DNA from: Candidatus Bathyarchaeota archaeon
GTDB lineage: Archaea; Thermoproteota; Bathyarchaeia; 40CM-2-53-6; RBG-13-38-9
Direction: 5' to 3'
DNA length: 13,791 nt
Assembly: GCA_026015225.1 (NCBI GenBank)
Contig: JAOZGV010000176.1
Span: 1-13,791 of the forward strand
Within the stretch, counting starts at the first letter, position 1. Each line of letters begins with the position of its first letter. Of the stretch, positions 1 through 6,605 are shown piece after piece. The notes under the pieces are model-generated. The model made no database searches. It was not told the DNA's origin and worked only from the letters and a program-made list of their open reading frames with translations. The translations under genes were made by a program, and so were the position numbers.

Positions 1-1
1 A

Positions 2-1210
2 AAAATTGTTAGGAAAACTTTGAGAGAGATTATATTTGATATTTTAAAAACTGATATACAAATAAATTTCTTTGAAACTTTGAAGAATAAAAAAGATCAA
101 GAACAATCAATGGTAATAATTTTCGTAGGAATAAACGGTACAGGCAAATGTGTTAGTGCTGATTCGCTCATACCTACTTCTGAAGGTAACTTTAGAACTA
201 TTGAGGATATATATAATGAAAATACAGCGAAAGGTACGAAATTGCTTGACGGAGATGATTATTGTATTATTGAGTCCAATACAAATGTTAAGATTCCTTC
301 AATAGATCTCGATTCTTATAATATTGAACAAATTTCTCCTTCAATTTTCTGGAAAATTAGAAATAGAAATCCATTATTAAAAATTAAATTTAGGAATGAG
401 AGGGAAATCCAAGTTACACCAGAGCATCCTTTCTTCACAATGAGAAATAATTTTGTTACAAAGATTAAGGCAGAAAACCTAACAGAAGATACAGTAGTAA
501 TGGCAATGGATAATAAATTTGAGGACAAAGGACGCCTAGATACAATAAATTGGACAAGAGTAAAGAAGATAGAAGAGATAGAACGGGCAAAATACGTATA
601 TGATCTAACGATCCCAAACCATCACAATTTTATCGCAAATGGCATTGTGGTACACAACACTACAAGCATTGCAAAATTAGCTTATTTATTATCAAAAAAG
701 AAATATTCGACAGTTATTGCTTGCAGCGACACCTACAGAACTGGATCAATAGAACAATTAGAGGAACATGCAAGACGAATTGGAGTCAAGACTATAAAGC
801 ATAGATATGGAGCTGATGCTGCTGCTGTAGCTTATGACGCTATAAGTTATGCTAGATCAAAAGGAGTGAATGTTGTATTGATAGATACTGCTGGAAGAAT
901 GCAAACAAATAAAAATCTTTTAGATGAGATGAGAAAAATAGTTAGAATTGCAAACCCTGACCTAACAATATTAGTGGTAGATGCACTAACAGGGAATGAT
1001 GCTTTAGAACAGGGAAGAATTTTCAGTGAGACTATACCAATAGATGGGGTGATACTTGCTAAATTAGATGCAGATGCAAAGGGGGGAAGTGCAATATCAT
1101 TATCACATATAACAGGAAAGCCAGTTTTATTTGTTGGGACTGGTCAAAATTATGATGATTTAATGGAGTTCAATCCCAAATTTATTATTGATAATATTTT
1201 ACCAGAATAG
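2..1210 (+). CDS. ftsY: SRP receptor GTPase FtsY, 5'-partial, interrupted by a mini-intein
   Basis: FtsY is the membrane-associated SRP receptor GTPase that docks SRP54-ribosome complexes at the translocon. The reading frame is open to the left edge, so the start and N-terminal domain lie outside the window; the TTG at 20 is internal. G-domain motifs appear in order: GINGTGK (Walker A, nt 128-148), then a 170-residue intein, then TTSIAKLA, DTYRTGSIEQLEEHA, DTAGRMQTNKNLLDEM, LAKLDADAKGG and GTGQNYDDLMEFNP near the C-terminus. The extein part visible from nt 20 is 226 residues, consistent with a truncated NG domain. LAKLDADAKGG and GTGQNYDDL match FtsY rather than SRP54, and there is no C-terminal M domain. 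Unspliced protein would have a broken nucleotide-binding loop, so splicing should be required for activity. The next gene, for L35Ae, begins 35 nt downstream. The family call is firm; the splicing claim is inference. Confidence 0.95.
   Translation, partial: KIVRKTLREIIFDILKTDIQINFFETLKNKKDQEQSMVIIFVGINGTGKCVSADSLIPTSEGNFRTIEDIYNENTAKGTKLLDGDDYCIIESNTNVKIPSIDLDSYNIEQISPSIFWKIRNRNPLLKIKFRNEREIQVTPEHPFFTMRNNFVTKIKAENLTEDTVVMAMDNKFEDKGRLDTINWTRVKKIEEIERAKYVYDLTIPNHHNFIANGIVVHNTTSIAKLAYLLSKKKYSTVIACSDTYRTGSIEQLEEHARRIGVKTIKHRYGADAAAVAYDAISYARSKGVNVVLIDTAGRMQTNKNLLDEMRKIVRIANPDLTILVVDALTGNDALEQGRIFSETIPIDGVILAKLDADAKGGSAISLSHITGKPVLFVGTGQNYDDLMEFNPKFIIDNILPE
149..658 (+). other. Mini-intein (HINT domain only) in the FtsY Walker A motif
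   Basis: This is a 170-residue in-frame insertion between the Lys and Thr of the P-loop (GINGTGK | TTSIAK). It begins with Cys1 (CVSADSLIP, block A). It has a block B TxxH motif (TPEHPFFTM, about nt 416-442) and a block F/G end, VYDLTIPNHHNFIANG then IVVHN. The penultimate His and terminal Asn are at nt 653-658, and Thr is the +1 extein residue. These are the residues needed for class 1 intein splicing. The spacing between blocks B and F is only about 55 residues and no LAGLIDADG motif is visible, so there is no homing endonuclease domain. It should self-excise and ligate the two FtsY halves. Removing it restores a normal FtsY P-loop of the form GxNGTGKTTS. Confidence 0.93.
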
Positions 1211-1245
1211 AACAACATAAATGATTGAAAGAAGGATTCTTAATA

Positions 1246-1833
1246 ATGCCAAATAAGAATTTAGATAAAGAGGATGAAAAAATAAATTCAAAAACTAAAA
1301 TAGATAAATCCAAATCAAAGACTAAAAATAAACCTAAGATTGAAGCTGATAAATCAGAACGTAAACCTAAATCAAAACTCAAAAATAAAATTAAAAAAAC
1401 AAAATTGAAATCTGAAAAAAAAGGGATGCCAGAATCTAAAATAAAAGCTAGAGAACAAGTCAAGTCACCGAAATCAGAGAAAAAACCTGAGAAAGCCATG
1501 ATATCAAAACCAAAGCCTAAGACAAGAGCTGTAGCTAAGGTAAAGAAAGATCTACCAAAACTTGAAAAAACCAAAATCTATGGGATCCTAGTAAATTATA
1601 GGCTTGGACATTCTTCACAACATAACCGAGAATTCTTAATAAGAATACCAAACGTAAATGATAATCTTAAAGCTAGCAAGTTTATTGGGCATAAAGCGAT
1701 CTGGAAATCAAAAAGAGGCACAAAGATAATTGGAAATATTCTTTGTATTCATGGAAAGAATGGGGTTTTAAGAGCAAGGTTTAGAAAAGGTTTGCCTGGA
1801 CAAGTTAGAGGCAAAGACGTGGAAATAATCTAA
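1246..1833 (+). CDS. rpl35ae: Ribosomal protein L35Ae (eL33) with lysine-rich N-terminal extension
   Basis: The C-terminal ~90 residues match the archaeal/eukaryotic large-subunit protein L35Ae. They run from YGILVNYRLG through FIGHKAIWKSKRGTKIIGNI and HGKNGVLRARFRKGLPGQ to VEII. The preceding ~100 residues are almost entirely Lys, Ser, Glu, Pro and Thr, with repeated KPK/KSK clusters. They have no predicted fold and are probably disordered and RNA-binding. The family is usually about 85-120 aa, so the 195 aa here is unusually long. I chose ATG 1246 because GAAGG lies upstream at 1231-1235; an in-frame TTG at 1225 would add seven residues. The gene begins shortly after ftsY and is probably cotranscribed with it. 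Confidence 0.88.
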   Translation: MPNKNLDKEDEKINSKTKIDKSKSKTKNKPKIEADKSERKPKSKLKNKIKKTKLKSEKKGMPESKIKAREQVKSPKSEKKPEKAMISKPKPKTRAVAKVKKDLPKLEKTKIYGILVNYRLGHSSQHNREFLIRIPNVNDNLKASKFIGHKAIWKSKRGTKIIGNILCIHGKNGVLRARFRKGLPGQVRGKDVEII

Positions 1834-1911
1834 TTAATTTTTCCCCTCAATGTTTGAATGTTTTTTAATTGCTCCTCTTAAATTTTAGTGTGTATCGAGG
1901 AATTTATATTT

Positions 1912-2466
1912 ATGAAAATCGCAGTAGGCTCATCCAATCCTTTAAAGATTAAGGCAGTAAAGAATGTTTTTTCACAGATCTATTCAGAGAATAATCTAGA
2001 AATATTTGGAAAAAAAGTAGATTCGAAAATTCCAGCTCAACCATTTGACATAGAAACTATTGAAGGGTCAATAAACAGGGCAAAAGAAGCTATACAAGAT
2101 GTAGACATTGATTTATCTGTAGGTCTTGAGGCAGGTCTCTTCCATTTTCCCTTAACTTTGACAGGGTATCTAGATATTCATTGGTGTGCAATATTAGATA
2201 GAAAAGGAAAGATAACATTAGGTTGCAGTCCTGGTTTTGAATTACCACCGAAAGTGATTCGTCAAATTATAAAAGAAGATAAAGAAGTTGGGGAAGCAAT
2301 GGACATGTTTTTGGGGATGAAGAATATTGGAAGAAAAATGGGAGCAATAGGCCATCTATCTAAAGGAGTATTAGAAAGAAAGAACTTAAATGAATATGCC
2401 ATAATGATGGCTCTGATCCCAAGGATTAATGAAGAAGATTATCTTGATATTCCTAATCAGAAATGA
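1912..2466 (+). CDS. DUF84/YjjX-type non-canonical purine NTP phosphatase
   Basis: A 184-residue protein of the inosine/xanthosine triphosphatase (YjjX, DUF84) family. The family hydrolyses ITP/XTP and cleans the purine nucleotide pool. Visible motifs are GSSNPLKIKAVKNVF at the N-terminus (nucleotide loop), the segment from PFDIETIEGSINRAKEA, DLSVGLEAGL, a conserved GEAMDMFLGMKNIG, and GAIGHLSKGVLER near the end. The start is ATG 1912, preceded by GAGGA at 1897-1901; the upstream in-frame GTG at 1888 has no comparable site. Its stop overlaps the next gene's ATG by 4 nt (ATGA), so it is translationally coupled to the methanopterin-type genes that follow. Whether it acts on a pterin-pathway intermediate or is simply housekeeping cannot be told from sequence. 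Confidence 0.85.
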   Translation: MKIAVGSSNPLKIKAVKNVFSQIYSENNLEIFGKKVDSKIPAQPFDIETIEGSINRAKEAIQDVDIDLSVGLEAGLFHFPLTLTGYLDIHWCAILDRKGKITLGCSPGFELPPKVIRQIIKEDKEVGEAMDMFLGMKNIGRKMGAIGHLSKGVLERKNLNEYAIMMALIPRINEEDYLDIPNQK

Positions 2467-3116
2467 AACTTAGAAGAATGAAAATAATTAATGATTGTAT
2501 TTATGAAACGATAATATCAAGTTACGGGCCTGATAAAAAACCTAATGCAGCTCCTTTTGGTGTAATCTTTAAAAACTCAAAAATATTTCACATCTTCTTT
2601 TATAAAGGGAGCATAACTCTTAGTAATTTGGTTTTTTCAAAATGTGGCGTAGTAAATATTACTCATGATATTGAGCTTTTTTATAGAACTGCTTTTGAAG
2701 ATTATGACGACTTTGATGTCAAAAGACCATTATTTCAGAAAGCGGAATATATAAATGCCCCTCTTATCGCATCGGCAGACTTTAATTTGGAATTCATAGT
2801 AGATGAAATAAAAGAAGAAAATTTCAAAACCCTCATGGTTTGCAGGATCGTAAAAATTAAAAAGAACACTGATGCCGAAGTCCAACCCTATACGAGAGGT
2901 TTTTTTGCAGCCCTAGAATCAATAATACATTCCACGAGAATAAAGCATTTTTTTAAAGAAGGCAATAATGCTGAGGCAGAGAAATTGATAAGATTGATCG
3001 TTCATTATAGAGAAGTTGCTAGAAGAGTCTCACCCGATTCTATTTATGTAAAAATAATTGAAAAATTAATGAAAAGATTTAACACATGGGGGAGAGCTAG
3101 TGCGAGTAAAAATTAG
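2463..3116 (+). CDS. DUF447 family protein, probable flavin-binding split barrel
   Basis: A 217-residue protein resembling DUF447, an archaeal family predicted to adopt an FMN-binding split-barrel fold. Support includes the N-terminal segment IYETIISSYGPDKKPNAAPFGV, typical of flavin-reductase-like barrels, followed by NLVFSKCGVVNIT and YINAPLIASADFNLEFIV. The C-terminal third (from about residue 145) is helical and charged, with HYREVARRV. DUF447 genes recur beside methanopterin biosynthesis genes in archaea and H4MPT-using bacteria, which matches this position between DUF84 and beta-RFAP synthase. The biochemical role is not known to me. The gene overlaps its upstream neighbour by 4 nt and its downstream neighbour by 17 nt. 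An in-frame ATG at 2478 is a possible alternative start. Confidence 0.78.
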   Translation: MKLRRMKIINDCIYETIISSYGPDKKPNAAPFGVIFKNSKIFHIFFYKGSITLSNLVFSKCGVVNITHDIELFYRTAFEDYDDFDVKRPLFQKAEYINAPLIASADFNLEFIVDEIKEENFKTLMVCRIVKIKKNTDAEVQPYTRGFFAALESIIHSTRIKHFFKEGNNAEAEKLIRLIVHYREVARRVSPDSIYVKIIEKLMKRFNTWGRASASKN

Positions 3117-4110
3117 AACACCTTCTAGATTGCATTTTTGCTTAATTGATATGAATGGTTCACTAGGGAGAATTAATGGCAGTCTAGGTTTAGCTCTTAA
3201 TTATCCAAATTTCATTTTAGAAGCCATCCCCAGTAATGATTTAAGAGTAATGGGGAACCAAACCAGATTGGTTAAGAAAGCCGCTCTTAATTTCTATAAA
3301 AAAGTGAAGGTAAAAAGCAAAACAACCTTAAATATAAAAAATACTATCCCTAGACACGTTGGTCTGGGCTCAACTACTCAGACATTATTGGGAGTTGGAA
3401 CTGCATTATCTCACATACATAAGTTGGACCTGAATATAATAAGATTAGCTCAGATTATGAGTAGAGGAGGAACTTCAGGTATAGGTGTGTACGCTCATCA
3501 ATTTGGTGGCCTTATTCTAGACGGTGGACACGAAGCAATGATTAAAAACAATGACTGTCTATTTGTTCCATCAAGCGTGTCGAATTTACCTCCCCCACCA
3601 GTTCTATTTAGAAATAACTTTCCTAGAGAGTGGAAATTTGTACTTTCAATTCCGAATGTCAAAAAGGGATTACATGGTTTAAAGGAGGTCAACATATTCA
3701 AAGATAGATGTCCAGTACCCTCAGAGGATGTAGATAGAATTTGTAGAGTTATTCTAATTAAGATGCTACCAGCGCTATTAGAAAAGGACATAGAAGAATT
3801 TGGATCTGGACTTACTTCACTTCAAAATTTGGGATTTGCCAGAACAACCCATGACCTAATGCATCCGACAGTTAAAGCATGTATGAATTTTATGCTAGAA
3901 AAGGGAGCTTATGGAGCAGGGCAAAGCTCCTTCGGCCCTGTAACTTATGGGCTTGTAGAAGGTGAAGAAGAAGCTAAAGAACTCAGTGCAGAGACGAAAG
4001 AATTTTTAAATAAATTTGAAGGTGGAACAGTTTTTTATTCGGAAGTAAATAATAGCGGGGTTGAAGTTAAGTTAGATGACAGAAATTATAAAAGAAAAAA
4101 CAGAGCTTAA
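3100..4110 (+). CDS. Beta-ribofuranosylaminobenzene 5'-phosphate (beta-RFAP) synthase
   Basis: A 336-residue GHMP-kinase-fold enzyme that catalyses the first committed step of H4MPT synthesis. It condenses PRPP with a 4-aminobenzoate-type acid, with decarboxylation, to give beta-RFA-P. Visible features are the N-terminal RTPSRLHFCLIDMNG, PRHVGLGSTTQ at residues 84-94 (the GHMP phosphate-binding loop), SRGGTSGIGVYAHQFGG, and near the C-terminus GAYGAGQSSFGPVTYG. The length is typical of the family. The start is GTG 3100, preceded by a strong GGGGGAGAG at 3088-3096 inside the end of the upstream gene. It overlaps the following dihydropteroate-synthase-like gene by 35 nt, arguing for one coupled operon. 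The enzyme is cytosolic. Confidence 0.93.
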   Translation: MRVKIRTPSRLHFCLIDMNGSLGRINGSLGLALNYPNFILEAIPSNDLRVMGNQTRLVKKAALNFYKKVKVKSKTTLNIKNTIPRHVGLGSTTQTLLGVGTALSHIHKLDLNIIRLAQIMSRGGTSGIGVYAHQFGGLILDGGHEAMIKNNDCLFVPSSVSNLPPPPVLFRNNFPREWKFVLSIPNVKKGLHGLKEVNIFKDRCPVPSEDVDRICRVILIKMLPALLEKDIEEFGSGLTSLQNLGFARTTHDLMHPTVKACMNFMLEKGAYGAGQSSFGPVTYGLVEGEEEAKELSAETKEFLNKFEGGTVFYSEVNNSGVEVKLDDRNYKRKNRA

Positions 4111-5716
4111 GCCTTTAATTGTAACTGGAACTTTAGCAAAAGACTTAATTTATGAAAGTGCATCAAAAAGTAAAATTAAATCTAAAATAATCTCTCTGCC
4201 AACCCAAGTGGCTGCATTAATGAGTGCAAAATATATTGCGAGATCTCTTAAGTCAATGAATTTAAAAGAGTTCAATATAATAATTATTCCTGGAATGGCT
4301 TTTGGAGATGCAAAAGATATTACTGAATTGACAGAAATACCAGCTTTTAAAGGCCCAAAATTCGCAGCTGATTTGTCCACAATACTGGATAATATCGATA
4401 CCGTAAAACTATCCACTTCAATACCTGCATGTGAACTTATGAAAGACGTGTTGAGTGAATCGATTAAAAAAGAACTTTTGAATTTGAAAACTTTAGATGA
4501 GGTTGAAATCAAATCTGGGTTGGCTATGCCTATTGGGAAAAACTCAGCACGAATTTGGATAGGTAGGAGTATAAAACCTTGTATTCTTGCAGAAATTGTT
4601 GATGCCCCCAAATTAACTGACAGCAGAGTTGAAGGATTAGCAAAATATTTTGCAGATTCTGGTGCTAATGTCATAGATATAGGAATGGTTTCTGAAAAAA
4701 GTGAGCCGCACGAAGTACGAAGAGTGATTAGAGCAACTAAAAGAGCCGTTAGTAATCCGATTAGCATTGATACAAGCGATCTAGATGAGATTAGAGTGGC
4801 TGTTGAAGAGAATGTTGACTTGATATTAAGTGTGAATGCTCAAAATATGGAGGGGGTGTCAAAATTTGCTAAAAATATTCCTGCGGTAATTACTCCAATC
4901 GATGAGAAAGGCATATGCCCAGAGGATGTAATGGATAGAATTAATCAACTTCAACTAAATATAAATAATGCCAAATCCATTGGATTTGAAAAAATAATTG
5001 CGGATCCTATTTTAAACCCACCTTTTACGCCAAATTTTATTCAATCTCTAAATGGCTATTTTGAATTTGCTAAGAGGGATTCCATTACTCCAATATTTTT
5101 CGGTCTTGGAAATGTTACAGAACTCATGGATTGTGATTCTATTGGGATAAATCTTCTATTATCTTCAATAGGACTAGAATTAGGAGCAAGCATTATACTC
5201 GCAACAGAAGCAAGTGACAAAACGAAAGGTTGCATTGAAGAAGTTTCAATCGCACTTGATATGACTGTTTTAGCTAAAAATAGAAAGGGTCCACCTAAAG
5301 ATTTAGGTCTTGATTTGCTTAGGTTGAAAGAGAAGAGAAGGATCGAAGAAATTTATGACAGTAGGTTAGAATCTAATACAAAGATTATTGAACCACCCGG
5401 AGAAACTATTCTCTCTCTCGATCCCAAAGGTTATTTTAAAATAATGATTGATAGAAAAGAGAGAAAGATTGTTGCTATTCATTTTAGAAATAAGGAAGAG
5501 AAGCCTGACTTTATTCTGAAAAGCAATGAACCGATCGATATATTCCAATATATTTTAAAAAATGAACAAATTTCAACAATGGAACATGCATACTATATAG
5601 GAAAAGAATTGGCGAAAGCAAAAATAGCTTTAAATATAGGTAAAAGTTACGTTCAAGAAAATTCACTTTTTAATAACTATATTCACAGTGATGGGGTTAA
5701 GAGTTATTTACAATAA
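4076..5716 (+). CDS. Dihydropteroate synthase-like protein of methanopterin biosynthesis
   Basis: A 546-residue protein resembling the archaeal DHPS-related family (TIGR00284 type). An N-terminal ~150-residue domain starts TELKPLIVTGTLAKD and includes IIPGMAFGDA. A central TIM-barrel (about 165-400) carries DHPS-like signatures: ILAEIVDAPKLTD, GANVIDIGMVS, PISIDTSDLDEIR, then DPILNPPFTPNF and FGLGNVTELMD. A C-terminal domain (about 430-525) resembles DUF4346 (FKIMIDRKERKIVAIHF). By family knowledge it probably condenses the dihydropterin pyrophosphate with the beta-RFA-derived aryl ribitol/riboside unit. ATG 4076 lies inside beta-RFAP synthase, the preceding pathway enzyme. No further gene follows on this strand for 180 nt, so it is likely the last gene of the operon. 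The substrate is inferred, not visible. Confidence 0.88.
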   Translation: MTEIIKEKTELKPLIVTGTLAKDLIYESASKSKIKSKIISLPTQVAALMSAKYIARSLKSMNLKEFNIIIIPGMAFGDAKDITELTEIPAFKGPKFAADLSTILDNIDTVKLSTSIPACELMKDVLSESIKKELLNLKTLDEVEIKSGLAMPIGKNSARIWIGRSIKPCILAEIVDAPKLTDSRVEGLAKYFADSGANVIDIGMVSEKSEPHEVRRVIRATKRAVSNPISIDTSDLDEIRVAVEENVDLILSVNAQNMEGVSKFAKNIPAVITPIDEKGICPEDVMDRINQLQLNINNAKSIGFEKIIADPILNPPFTPNFIQSLNGYFEFAKRDSITPIFFGLGNVTELMDCDSIGINLLLSSIGLELGASIILATEASDKTKGCIEEVSIALDMTVLAKNRKGPPKDLGLDLLRLKEKRRIEEIYDSRLESNTKIIEPPGETILSLDPKGYFKIMIDRKERKIVAIHFRNKEEKPDFILKSNEPIDIFQYILKNEQISTMEHAYYIGKELAKAKIALNIGKSYVQENSLFNNYIHSDGVKSYLQ

Positions 5717-5796
5717 GTTATTTAGAGAAATCTCATTTCAATCTATTTTTTTAAAATTTTTTCCAGGTTTTCATTCTCAGAATCCTTCAATAGTCA

Positions 5797-5808
5797 TTTT
5801 TATATATT
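5797..5808 (+). promoter_or_regulatory. TATA-like promoter element for the zinc-ribbon/aEF-1beta pair
   Basis: TTTTTATATATT is the best archaeal TATA-box match in the 180-nt gap before the zinc-ribbon gene. Transcription would begin near 5830, giving an approximately 65-nt leader ahead of the TTG start at 5897. The poly-T stretches at about 5747-5762 in the same gap could terminate the upstream operon. Confidence 0.5.
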
Positions 5809-5896
5809 ACAAATTAAAATTGCTATATTCTAATATCCGAAATATACTTTCATAAAGAATGTTAAGTCGATAAGGATAAGTACGAAGGACACTAAA

Positions 5897-6082
5897 TTGA
5901 GTGAAACTGATAGGGTTAAAATGCCTTTATGTAATTGGTGCGGCAGGATCATCACGCCAGGTGATAAAGCGGTGAAATTTAATTGTCCTAATTGTGGGGA
6001 AGTTGTCATTTGGCGTTGCGAGAAATGTAGACTTTTTGGAAGACCCTACAAATGCCCAAAATGCGGAGTTGGAGGACCATAA
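5897..6082 (+). CDS. Small four-CxxC zinc-ribbon protein (HVO_2753/DUF1610-like)
   Basis: A 61-residue protein containing four CxxC knuckles: CNWC, CPNC, CEKC and CPKC, enough to bind two zinc ions. It matches the archaeal family of tiny zinc-ribbon, putative RNA-binding proteins, which is commonly encoded directly before EF-1beta, as here. The start is TTG 5897, supported by GAAGGA at 5884-5889 with 7-nt spacing; the next in-frame ATG (5921) would remove the first eight residues but keep all cysteines. It lies 18 nt before the aEF-1beta gene and is probably cotranscribed with it. A translation-associated role is inferred from context only. Confidence 0.85.
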   Translation: MSETDRVKMPLCNWCGRIITPGDKAVKFNCPNCGEVVIWRCEKCRLFGRPYKCPKCGVGGP

Positions 6083-6100
6083 AAAGGAGTTAAGAAAAAG

Positions 6101-6367
6101 GTGGCTGATATTATTGCTTCAATCAAAGTGTTCCCATCTGACGTAAGTGCTGATTTAGATAATTTAAAAAAACAAATCGAAAAAAATCTACCTGATTATG
6201 CTTCTGTTTATAATTTCGAAGACGAACCAGTTGCCTTTGGTTTAGTAATTGTCATAACACATGTTAAAATGCCTGATGAAGAAGGGAAGATGGAGGAAGT
6301 AGAAAAGAGCTTAACCGCGATAAATGATGTAAGTGAAATACAAGTAATATCGGTTAGTCGAATTTAA
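6101..6367 (+). CDS. ef1b: Archaeal elongation factor 1-beta (aEF1B)
   Basis: An 88-residue guanine-nucleotide exchange factor for aEF-1A, the aminoacyl-tRNA carrier, acting in the cytosol. It has the compact archaeal form with no N-terminal GST-like extension. Signature segments are IIASIKVFPSDV, VYNFEDEPVAFGLVIVI and EEVEKSLTAINDVSEIQVISVSR, giving the split beta-alpha-beta sandwich. The start is GTG 6101, preceded by GGAG at 6086-6089 with 11-nt spacing. The upstream zinc-ribbon gene is its usual archaeal partner. A strong GC hairpin and T-run immediately follow its stop. Confidence 0.95.
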   Translation: MADIIASIKVFPSDVSADLDNLKKQIEKNLPDYASVYNFEDEPVAFGLVIVITHVKMPDEEGKMEEVEKSLTAINDVSEIQVISVSRI

Positions 6368-6372
6368 ATAAG

Positions 6373-6407
6373 TAAAGCGCGCGCGCGCTTTAATTCATTG
6401 TTTTTTT
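6373..6407 (+). terminator. GC-palindrome hairpin plus T-run after aEF-1beta
   Basis: A perfect 20-bp palindrome at 6373-6392 consists of TAAA, six GC dinucleotides and TTTA. It begins 5 nt after the aEF-1beta stop and is followed by seven Ts at 6401-6407. In RNA it would form a GC hairpin closed by a short CGCG loop, resembling an intrinsic terminator. It stands out sharply in AT-rich DNA. Archaeal termination depends mainly on the T-run, so a separate role for the palindrome is possible. Confidence 0.55.
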
Positions 6408-6605
6408 CTCAAAAACATATTTAATTCGGCTTATCACTATAAGAAGAATTTAAAACATCTTTTCTATATCCTTTAACCTAATAACTTAGATACGATATGT
6501 ACATAAGCAGATAAATGTTAATAAGTATGGAATGTAAATTAAAGCAAGTCAGATATCTTCCACTTCTTATTACCATATTATCAATATCTAGAAAGTGAAT
6601 AAATC

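Noticed and set aside
20..22. TTG as the true start of ftsY
   Set aside because: The frame stays open to the window edge and the N-terminal part of the NG domain would be missing; the gene simply begins outside the window.
149..658. Homing endonuclease within the intein
   Set aside because: The region between blocks B and F is far too short and no LAGLIDADG or HNH motif is visible.
4150..4767. A 205-codon open frame on the minus strand
   Set aside because: It lies wholly within the well-supported DHPS-like gene, has no family resemblance or ribosome site, and looks like a shadow of the coding strand.
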